Assembly (NCBI GenBank): GCA_023229405.1
Contig: JALNZH010000266.1
Location: 1 to 5,353 of the forward strand
Direction: 5' to 3'
Source of the DNA: Bacteroidota bacterium
Lineage (GTDB): Bacteria > Bacteroidota > Ignavibacteria > UBA10030 > UBA8401
Length of the DNA stretch: 5,353 nt
Shown: positions 1 through 5,353 of the stretch, piece by piece
How the letters are laid out: each line of letters opens with the position of its first letter
How positions within the stretch are numbered: the first letter of the stretch is position 1
Translations under genes and position numbers: made by a program
Notes under the pieces: model-generated
Database searches by the model: none
What the model saw: only the letters and a program-made list of their open reading frames with translations
Told to the model about the DNA's origin: nothing

Positions 1-486
1 GCGATCGCCAAAGAATTTTCATTGCAATGGATTCTCCGGGGTAGCGGATACGAATACCGACGCATTGATGCGGTACGTGCGATGAATGTCCCTATCATTT
101 TGCCCGTGAATTTTCCTGACGCACCGACTGTGGAAACACCCGAGGATGCTTTTAATGCCGGTTATGAAGAGTTACGTCATTGGGATTTTGCATCGGAAAA
201 TCCTTCCAGATTAAAAAAGGCGGGAGTAACGATTGCATTGACGTCCAATCTTTTGAAAGACGCGGCAAAATTTCGTGCAATGGTGAAAACTGCAATTGAC
301 TGCGGTTTGAGTGCGGAAGATGCGTTGGCGTCGGTTACCACAGTGCCTGCACAGATCGTTGGTATGGAAAAACAACTCGGCACAATAGAACAGGGAAAGA
401 TTGCCAATATCGTTTTAACGGACGGCGAACTTTTTGCCGAAAAAACAAAAATCCGTGAATCATGGATTGAAGGTGTCCGTTATGAA
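1..486 (+). other. C-terminal half of first amidohydrolase module (probably inactive)
   Basis: This segment aligns by eye with the end of the barrel in the other two modules. 'WILRGSGYEY' sits where module 2 has 'LIHSHCYRQ' and the downstream gene has 'MTIHGGRDA', so the strand-5 His is replaced by Arg (codon nt 37-39). The following strand, VPIILPVNFPDAP, has no His where module 2 has TLQH. 'ALTSNLLKD' occupies the strand-8 position, with Asn (nt 247-249) where active members carry Asp. The closing fold, ALASVTTVPAQIVG followed by GTIEQGKIANIV, is typical of the superfamily. The HxH region would lie upstream of the window, so loss of activity is inferred from the visible half only. Confidence 0.7.
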
Positions 487-2235
487 ATAAAAAGTGCGCC
501 TGATACTGATGTTCGTGGAACGTGGACATTTTCGCTCACTATTGCAGATACCTGCTTGTTAGAGATTACCGGTGATGAAGATGCGATTACTGTTAATGTT
601 AAAAAAGGGACAAAGAGTGTAAAAGCAACATCGGCAGCGTTCATTCAAAAAAAATTCTCGCTGACGTTTGACGGCGATTCTATCGGCTTAAGCGGTATTA
701 TTCGTCTTTCCGGTGTCGTGAACGGAGAAGTGCTGGCTGGGCTGTATGATCTGTCGACCGGCAAGTCGGGCGGATGGAATGCCCGACGGATCAAAATATT
801 CGAAACGAAACCCGATACCACGGCGTCCTTAGTGCCTCTTTGTGCAAGCAACGAACTTGTGTATCCGGATGGTGCCTTCGGACGAAAAGAAGTGCCGAAC
901 CAACAGGATGTTCTGGTAAAGAATGCCACGATCTGGACAAGCGGTCCGCAGGGAAAACTAGAAGAAACCGATCTGCTGGTTGCCAAAGGAAAGATTGCTA
1001 AGATCGGTAAAGGACTTTCGGCACCAGCCGGTGCAGTGATTATCGATGCCAAGGGGAAACATCTCACTGCCGGATTGATCGATGCTCATTCACACACGGC
1101 GATTTCGGAAGGAGTAAATGAAGCAGGCCAAGCAGTAACGGCAGAAGTGAGGATCGGCGATGTGATCAATTCCGACGACATAAATATTTACCGACAATTA
1201 GCCGGGGGATTAACCACTGTCAATCAACTGCACGGTTCGGCAAATGCCATCGGAGGACAAAATCAGGTCTCGAAACTGCGATGGGGAATGCTGCCCGAGC
1301 AGATGAAATTTGAAGGAGCGATTCCAGGAATTAAATTTGCATTGGGAGAGAATCCGAAACAATCCAATTGGGGTGAAAAATTTACCACGCGGTATCCACA
1401 GACGCGCATGGGAGTGGAGCAGATCATCCGCGATGAATTTACTGCAGCGCAGGAATATGATAAAAAAATGAATGGTGCAAAATTGAATTCATCGCTTATT
1501 CCGCCGCGCCGCGACCTGGAATTGGAAACATTGGTGGAGATTCTGAACAAAAAGCGGTTGATCCATTCGCACTGTTACCGTCAGGATGAGATTTTAATGT
1601 TGCTGAAAGTCTCCGATGATTTCGGTTTCCAGATCGGCACACTGCAACACATTCTGGAAGGATATAAAGTTGCCGATGAAATCGCCAAACGCGGTGTTGG
1701 TGCGTCGGCGTTCAGCGACTGGTGGGCGTACAAACATGAAGTGATCGATGCGATTCCGTACGCCGGCAAGTTGATGCACGATGCTGGAGTGCTTATGTCG
1801 TACAATTCCGACAGCAACGAAATGGCGCGCCGGATGAACTTGGAAGCGGCAAAAGCTGTGAAATACGGAGGATTGAACGAGATAGACGCGTTGAAATTTG
1901 TCACCATTAATCCTGCAAAGCAATTGCGCATCGACAATCGCGTAGGTTCGCTGGAAGTGGGAAAGGATGCGGATTTTGTGGTGTGGAGCGGACATCCGCT
2001 TTCCACCTATACAATCTGTGAACAGACATGGATTGATGGGAGAAGATTCTTTGATAAAAACGATGATGCGATGATGCGCGAGGATGTGCTGAAGAAAAAA
2101 GCGGAATTGATACAAAAAGCTGGTAAGTCAAAAAAGAAAGGATCCGGTGCACCACCTCAGTTACAACGCAGTTCGGAGTATTCGTGTCATGAAGAATTAC
2201 ATGCGCAGACCATCGAGAATGAGGTGAGACAATGA
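1..2235 (+). CDS. Double-module amidohydrolase, 5'-truncated by window edge
   Basis: The frame is open from nt 1 with no stop, so this is the last 744 residues of a longer protein; the TTG at nt 22 is internal, not a start. Residues are counted from nt 1. Residues 1 to about 165 are the C-terminal half of an amidohydrolase module, ending in the family's beta-sandwich return (LGTIEQGKIANIVLTDG). About 168-265 is a beta-rich spacer. About 303-685 is a complete second module: opening strands (VLVKNATIW), AGLIDAHSH with H363 and H365, K445 in GIKFALGEN, HSH at 522-524, H550 in TLQH, D604 in NSDSN, then VGSLEVGKDADFVVW. These match the metal ligands of the imidazolonepropionase/dipeptidase-like branch, metal-dependent hydrolases of cyclic or peptide amide bonds; the exact substrate cannot be told. 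The tail is Lys-rich, then contains SCHEE. The gene overlaps the next by 4 bp, indicating one operon. A periplasmic location is inferred from the exported partner, since this N-terminus is unseen. Confident on superfamily, not on reaction. Confidence 0.93.
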   Translation, partial: AIAKEFSLQWILRGSGYEYRRIDAVRAMNVPIILPVNFPDAPTVETPEDAFNAGYEELRHWDFASENPSRLKKAGVTIALTSNLLKDAAKFRAMVKTAIDCGLSAEDALASVTTVPAQIVGMEKQLGTIEQGKIANIVLTDGELFAEKTKIRESWIEGVRYEIKSAPDTDVRGTWTFSLTIADTCLLEITGDEDAITVNVKKGTKSVKATSAAFIQKKFSLTFDGDSIGLSGIIRLSGVVNGEVLAGLYDLSTGKSGGWNARRIKIFETKPDTTASLVPLCASNELVYPDGAFGRKEVPNQQDVLVKNATIWTSGPQGKLEETDLLVAKGKIAKIGKGLSAPAGAVIIDAKGKHLTAGLIDAHSHTAISEGVNEAGQAVTAEVRIGDVINSDDINIYRQLAGGLTTVNQLHGSANAIGGQNQVSKLRWGMLPEQMKFEGAIPGIKFALGENPKQSNWGEKFTTRYPQTRMGVEQIIRDEFTAAQEYDKKMNGAKLNSSLIPPRRDLELETLVEILNKKRLIHSHCYRQDEILMLLKVSDDFGFQIGTLQHILEGYKVADEIAKRGVGASAFSDWWAYKHEVIDAIPYAGKLMHDAGVLMSYNSDSNEMARRMNLEAAKAVKYGGLNEIDALKFVTINPAKQLRIDNRVGSLEVGKDADFVVWSGHPLSTYTICEQTWIDGRRFFDKNDDAMMREDVLKKKAELIQKAGKSKKKGSGAPPQLQRSSEYSCHEELHAQTIENEVRQ
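502..795 (+). other. Beta-rich spacer domain between the two amidohydrolase modules
   Basis: About 98 residues separate the modules. The segment opens with DVRGTWTFSL and ends with GGWNARRIK. Between them are alternating polar and hydrophobic strands (LLEITGD, AITVNVKKG, FSLTFDGD, GIIRLSGVVNG). The G-x-W opening, the 'LSG.V.G..L.G' run and the closing 'W.A.R' suggest a small up-and-down beta-barrel or lipocalin-like fold. That fold is my inference from strand pattern only; there is no catalytic motif. It probably sets the geometry of the two barrels or binds a ligand. Confidence 0.55.
907..2055 (+). other. Second amidohydrolase module with an apparently complete metal site
   Basis: This is a full (beta/alpha)8 amidohydrolase module inside the large protein. 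It has the N-terminal beta strands (VLVKNATIW, KGKIAKIG), then GLIDAHSH with the two strand-1 His ligands (nt 1087-1089 and 1093-1095). A Lys follows in GIKFALGEN (nt 1333-1335), which could be the carboxylated bridging Lys of binuclear members. Next come an HSH pair (nt 1564-1572), His in TLQH (nt 1648-1650) and Asp in SYNSDSNE (nt 1810-1812). It closes with FVTINPAKQL and VGSLEVGKDADFVVW. The ligand set is seen in sequence; the mono- or binuclear state and the role of the Lys are inference. Confidence 0.82.
2221..2227 (+). promoter_or_regulatory. Shine-Dalgarno site for the downstream amidohydrolase gene
   Basis: GAGGTGA matches seven consecutive bases of the ideal anti-16S sequence (TAAGGAGGTGAT). 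Its GAGG core ends 7 nt before the ATG at 2232. It lies inside the last codons of the upstream gene. It supports ATG 2232 as the true start and suggests translation by re-initiation or coupling. Use of a clear Shine-Dalgarno site is more typical of Chlorobi/Ignavibacteria-type genomes than of classical Bacteroidia, but one site is weak evidence. Confidence 0.75.
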
Positions 2236-3551
2236 AAACATCAGTCAAATATTTCTTTCTGACAGTATTTATTTTTCAGTATCATTTGTTGTTTCCTTCT
2301 ACCCCTATTCCGGCAAAAAAACAAGATCATCCTATTGTACTTGCGGGCGGAACACTCCACACCGTTTCCGGAGCTGTAATCGAAAATGGAATGATCCTGT
2401 TCGATAAAGGGAAGATTACATTCGTCGGGAAAACCGTCGACATCCCTTCCGGTGCGGAACGGATCGATGTTTCAGGAAAGCATATTTATCCCGGACTGAT
2501 CAACGCGGCCTCGAATATCGGCTTGAACGAAATAGAGGCGGTGCGCGCCACAATCGACATCAGCGAAACGGGAAAAATCAATTCGAACGTCCGCGCGGAA
2601 GTTGCAGTAAATCCTGAAAGCGAACTTATTCCGACAACACGTGCGAACGGAGTAACAATTTCCCATGTTATGCCCGGCGGCAGTCTGATTGCTGGCAGAA
2701 CAGCAGCGATGATGATGGATGGATGGACAACGGAAGAAATGACGCTCAAAGCACCGGTTGGACTCTATATAAACTGGCCGACGATGCGTGTTTCCCGCTC
2801 ACCGTTTGTCCGTCAATCCGAAGAGGAACAGAAAAAAGCAATTGAAAATGCACTTAAGGAATTGCAGAACGCCTTTTCCGACGCGCGGGCGTATTTGAAA
2901 GCGAAGAAGGCGGATGGGGAAAAACATCCGACCGATCTTCGGTGGGAGACATTTGCACCGTTATTTGACCGTCGGGTTTCATTGATTGTCGGTGCAAATG
3001 AACTATCTCAAATCCAATCCGCCGTACAGTTTGCCAGGGACCAAAATGTTCGTATGACGATCCATGGCGGCCGCGATGCGTGGAAAGTGGCCGGCCTTCT
3101 GAAAGAGAACAATGTAAGTGTTATCGTCGAACCGATTCATGATGTGCCGGGACGCCGTTGGGAAGAATATGATATCCCTTTCACCGTGCCGGTGAAATTA
3201 TTTTCTGCTGGAGTATTATTTGCAATCTCCGGCGGCGGAAATTCAACGATGAATGAACGGAATATTGGATTTCAAGCCGCCACTGCATCAGCATATGGAT
3301 TGCCAAGAGAAGAAGCATTAAAAGCTGTCACGATTAATGCTGCAAAAGTTTTGGGAATCGAATCTATGGTAGGATCACTGGAAATTGGAAAAGATGCGAC
3401 GCTCATCGTTACTACCGGAGACCCGCTGGAAATAATGAGCAATGTGGAGATGGAATTTATTCAGGGGCGGAAGATCGATCTGCGCAGCCGCCACACGGAA
3501 TTGTGGAAAAAGTATGAAGAGAAATACCGCCAACTTGGAATTGCCAAGTAG
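2232..3551 (+). CDS. Exported amidohydrolase-like protein with degenerate metal site
   Basis: This is a complete 439-residue protein. The start is fixed by the ATGA overlap with the upstream stop and by the GAGGTGA site. Residues 1 to about 28 form a signal peptide: Lys at 2 and 6, a hydrophobic core around 8-21, and no lipobox Cys, so export to the periplasm is likely. Residues 35-85 are the N-terminal beta strands (IVLAGGTLHTVSG). The family hallmark 'PGLIDAHxH' reads PGLINAASN, so both strand-1 His ligands are Ala93 and Asn95. His278 (TIHGG) remains. The strand-8 Asp position falls in FAISGGGNS and looks like Gly335. The end is canonical (KAVTINAAKVLG, VGSLEIGKDATLIV). It is closely related in layout to the two modules of the preceding gene. 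I infer a non-catalytic or altered-metal partner of the upstream enzyme, perhaps a complex subunit; a different catalytic mechanism cannot be excluded. Confidence 0.93.
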   Translation: MKTSVKYFFLTVFIFQYHLLFPSTPIPAKKQDHPIVLAGGTLHTVSGAVIENGMILFDKGKITFVGKTVDIPSGAERIDVSGKHIYPGLINAASNIGLNEIEAVRATIDISETGKINSNVRAEVAVNPESELIPTTRANGVTISHVMPGGSLIAGRTAAMMMDGWTTEEMTLKAPVGLYINWPTMRVSRSPFVRQSEEEQKKAIENALKELQNAFSDARAYLKAKKADGEKHPTDLRWETFAPLFDRRVSLIVGANELSQIQSAVQFARDQNVRMTIHGGRDAWKVAGLLKENNVSVIVEPIHDVPGRRWEEYDIPFTVPVKLFSAGVLFAISGGGNSTMNERNIGFQAATASAYGLPREEALKAVTINAAKVLGIESMVGSLEIGKDATLIVTTGDPLEIMSNVEMEFIQGRKIDLRSRHTELWKKYEEKYRQLGIAK

Positions 3552-3595
3552 TTTCCTCGTCAACAGTTTTGCATAGTGTTAATTTCGGGAATATT

Positions 3596-3632
3596 AAAAA
3601 AAATCGCGGACATAAGGACCGCGATTTTTTTT
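3596..3632. terminator. Bidirectional rho-independent terminator between convergent genes
   Basis: Eight A, then TCGCGG (3604-3609), a 9-nt loop (3610-3618), CCGCGA (3619-3624), then eight T (3625-3632). The two arms are perfect reverse complements over 14 bp, with a G+C-rich core of five pairs next to the loop. Read on either strand, the hairpin is followed by a T-run, so it can end transcription of the amidohydrolase operon from the left and of the secreted-protein gene from the right. It lies 44 nt after the + strand stop and 17 nt after the - strand stop. Confidence 0.92.
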
Positions 3633-3649
3633 CATCAACACGAGTATAT

Positions 3650-5353
3650 TTACCGCATTATCACCATCTTTTTCGTACTGGAGTAACTACCGGAATGTAA
3701 TCGGTAAAAATAGATTCCCGAAGAGACAGGCTGGTTGAACTGGTTATTCCCGTTCCACACCACTGTATAGATTCCTTCCTTCATTTCATCGTCAAATAGC
3801 GTTCGCACTTCCCGTCCAATGGCATCATAAATCTTCAGCGATGCGCGTCCGGGCTGCGTCAACGAGAAACGGATCGTCGTTTCAGGATTAAACGGGTTAG
3901 GATAGTTCTGTTCCAACGCGAATTCTTTCGGAAGTGCAGCACTGCCGGACACTGATGTTGGTTTGCCATATTTTATATCGGCAGTAAATTCATAAATATC
4001 ATTGGTCGTAAAAGATTTTTTAGTGTAGAGATAAAACTCTTCTCCGCCGTTAAAATGAGCGGATGTGGTCTCGTCTGCTATCGAAAATGTGACGCTGGCA
4101 TGTACAACGTTTGTTGCTGGCGGAACAATGAGGATGATGGATTCACCTAAATCCCAACGCCCTTTTTTTCGAAATGGAATTGATGAAGAGAAAAATTCGT
4201 AGATCCGCACAGAAAGTTGTGTCGTATCTGTAATATTGATAATCCTAAAAGGAGTTTTAACAAGACTTGTCCCCGATGTGGAAGGGAAGGAATCTAACGG
4301 GGCGATATAATCGCCGAAACTATTTGTATCCAATGAACCAAACTGGAACAAGAGATCGATGGGAAGAGTTTTTTTGGGAAGTGCTGCGAATGTCGACAAA
4401 ACTGTTTTTTTAATATTCACCGGAGGTATGACGAATTGACTTCTTCCGGTATCCGGCATAGTCACGTGATTTTCGAACCATATTCTCATACCATCAACGA
4501 TCGTGCCGGTTCCGTTGTTCGACGTCATCATTGCTTCCTGCAATTTCATCTGGTTTGTAGTAATATCCTTTACATTGTATCGCAGACTTCCGTTGGTTGA
4601 ATCGAAGGTGATTCGGTAGGAGTCTCCAGTAATTAGCGTGCTATCGGCTACGCCAGGAAATACCTTGCCAGTTGCTCGACCGGCAACGTGTATAAGCGAA
4701 GCAGAATCAGTGATGGCAGTAAAAAAATTACCAATTCGGAATTTTTGAGATTCAATCGTATTGATTTTTCCATTTGCTGCCGCTTCCAGTTTTAATTTCC
4801 CCGAATAGGTATTGGGAAATTGTTTTGTATGAAAAAGGTAAGTGCCGCTGTTCGATACTTCAGACAAAAGCGTATATGTAGTTCCATCATTATCACTGTA
4901 AAAGATTTTTATCGAGACCGGGTCGCCTTCAGCATCTCCGGCATACCACTGTATTGGATACACATTGGAAATTGATTTCAGGTTTTTTGGTTGCAGTAAA
5001 ATAATTTCCGGAGCAGCATCGCCAGGCTTATTGATGGTGAAGTATCCTCCGGTCGAATCGTAAGAGACCGCTCCAGAAGAGGTTTTCACTATGTGGAGTT
5101 TGTAAAAGATTCCGTCCGGAAGAGATGATATATTCCATGAATACGTTCCAGAATTCATGACGTTTTTTGCAATGAGTTTCCATTGTTCGTTCGCGGTATT
5201 ACTGTAATAAAGATCGATTACTGTGTCGTTGTTCATTGAAGCATCGGTCCATTGAATTTGAAACTCCGATGTTTGAAGTTGTTGCCCTGGTGTTGGGGAC
5301 GAAATGGAAATAGGATTTCCTTGCAGTGCAAACCGAATAGCATATTCTTTTTC
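3650..5353 (-). CDS. Large T9SS-secreted beta-sandwich protein, 5'-truncated by window edge
   Basis: The frame is open to the right edge, giving 567 visible residues counted from nt 5353; the ATG at 5236 lies inside a beta-sandwich repeat and is not the start. Residues 15-110 and 112-208 are two tandem Ig/FnIII-like repeats sharing 'IQW', 'YS(N/D)' and an identical NSGTY. Residues 210 to about 465 are beta-rich, with ITGDSYRITFD, YNVKDITT and DGMRIWFENH, then RWDLGESIILIV and GGEEFYLYTKKSFTTNDIYEF. From memory this resembles the C-terminal parts of big surface or extracellular proteins of Ignavibacteria-like bacteria, some of which carry a protease or other enzyme further upstream. Residues 478-567 are the T9SS sorting domain. 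The protein is therefore probably exported through Sec, then passed across the outer membrane by T9SS and released or anchored. No catalytic residues can be assigned. It stops with TAA 17 nt from the shared terminator. Confidence 0.93.
   Translation of the reverse strand, partial: EKEYAIRFALQGNPISISSPTPGQQLQTSEFQIQWTDASMNNDTVIDLYYSNTANEQWKLIAKNVMNSGTYSWNISSLPDGIFYKLHIVKTSSGAVSYDSTGGYFTINKPGDAAPEIILLQPKNLKSISNVYPIQWYAGDAEGDPVSIKIFYSDNDGTTYTLLSEVSNSGTYLFHTKQFPNTYSGKLKLEAAANGKINTIESQKFRIGNFFTAITDSASLIHVAGRATGKVFPGVADSTLITGDSYRITFDSTNGSLRYNVKDITTNQMKLQEAMMTSNNGTGTIVDGMRIWFENHVTMPDTGRSQFVIPPVNIKKTVLSTFAALPKKTLPIDLLFQFGSLDTNSFGDYIAPLDSFPSTSGTSLVKTPFRIINITDTTQLSVRIYEFFSSSIPFRKKGRWDLGESIILIVPPATNVVHASVTFSIADETTSAHFNGGEEFYLYTKKSFTTNDIYEFTADIKYGKPTSVSGSAALPKEFALEQNYPNPFNPETTIRFSLTQPGRASLKIYDAIGREVRTLFDDEMKEGIYTVVWNGNNQFNQPVSSGIYFYRLHSGSYSSTKKMVIMR
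3653..3922 (-). other. T9SS type A C-terminal sorting domain
   Basis: The last 90 residues follow the family pattern: ALEQNYPNPFNPETTIRF, then a strand with LKIYDAIGREVRTLF, EGIYTVVWNG, SSGIYFYRLHSG and a final TKKMVIMR with basic residues near the end. Domains of this type are recognised by the type IX secretion machinery of Bacteroidota/Chlorobi and are usually removed on export. It follows a short Ser/Ala/Pro linker. The match is strong and also serves as the main taxonomic clue of the window. Confidence 0.95.
4730..5311 (-). repeat. Two tandem Ig/FnIII-like protein repeats
   Basis: Each unit is about 97 residues. Unit A (nt about 5311-5024) runs from ISISSPTPG through IQWTDAS, LYYSN and NSGTY to GGYFTINK. 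Unit B (nt about 5020-4730) runs from EIILLQPKN through IQWYAGD, IFYSDNDGTTY and NSGTY to QKFRIGN. The 'YSDNDGTTY' stretch resembles a degenerate Asp-box-like turn. The repeats are visible only at protein level; the DNA of the two copies has diverged. Such modules usually act as spacers or binding domains in surface proteins. Confidence 0.7.

Noticed and set aside
22..24. TTG as the start codon of the large amidohydrolase
   Set aside because: The frame is open to the window edge, and the protein would begin in the middle of a barrel; the real start is upstream of the window.
645..652. Run of eight A as a possible programmed frameshift site
   Set aside because: The reading frame continues normally through IQKKF, and no stimulatory structure or alternative product is apparent.
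774..1001. 75-codon + strand open frame inside the large amidohydrolase
   Set aside because: It is an out-of-frame shadow crossing the end of the spacer domain and the start of module 2, with no ribosome binding site or domain.
177..2248. Several open frames of 76-173 codons on the - strand opposite the large amidohydrolase
   Set aside because: They are shadows of a well-supported gene: overlapping each other, with no recognisable domains and Cys/Ser/Arg-rich low-quality translations.
2472..3563. Small - strand open frames opposite the second amidohydrolase gene
   Set aside because: They lack domains, start signals and plausible composition; the + strand gene explains the region.
5234..5236. 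ATG at 5236 (- strand) as the start of the secreted protein
   Set aside because: In-frame coding continues for 39 codons to the edge and completes the first Ig-like repeat (ISISSPTPG, IQWTDAS), and there is no signal peptide after this ATG.
1..5353. Defence system, mobile element, CRISPR array, RNA gene or riboswitch
   Set aside because: No terminal inverted repeats, transposase or integrase motifs, spaced direct repeats, tRNA-like cloverleaf or long structured leader were seen; the only substantial intergenic space is 98 nt and is mostly terminator.

Overview
The window holds three protein-coding genes: two overlapping genes on the + strand, and one convergent gene on the - strand that is cut by the right edge. 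A C-terminal type IX secretion (T9SS) sorting domain of the 'LEQNYPNPFNPETTI ... SGIYFYRL ... KKM' type on the - strand protein points to the Bacteroidota/Chlorobi (FCB) group. The wording of the domain, the moderate base composition and a good Shine-Dalgarno site fit Ignavibacteria-like or related lineages better than classical Bacteroidia. This placement is inferred from sequence style alone.

Region 1 (nt 1-2235, +) is the 3' part of a large double-domain amidohydrolase. Its reading frame is open to the left edge. It contains the C-terminal half of a first amidohydrolase module, a beta-rich spacer, and a complete second module whose metal-ligand set looks intact (HxH, a possible Lys, His, His, Asp). 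Region 2 (nt 2232-3551, +) is a complete 439-residue exported amidohydrolase-like protein. It overlaps the first gene by ATGA and has a strong Shine-Dalgarno sequence inside the upstream gene. It has lost the HxH motif and the strand-8 Asp. The two genes therefore carry three related amidohydrolase modules in a row, of which only the middle one looks catalytically complete; the two flanking ones may be structural or substrate-binding partners.

Region 3 (nt 3552-3649) is a short gap with a symmetric A-tract/stem/T-tract hairpin that can serve as a terminator for both converging transcription units. Region 4 (nt 3650-5353, -) is the C-terminal 567 residues of a large secreted protein: two tandem Ig/FnIII-like beta-sandwich repeats, a long beta-rich region, and the T9SS sorting domain. 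Its N-terminal part, which would reveal any enzymatic function, lies outside the window.

I see no RNA genes, mobile elements, CRISPR arrays or promoters. The window looks like ordinary chromosomal sequence of an environmental FCB bacterium. The most thought-provoking element is the active/inactive pattern across the three amidohydrolase modules.
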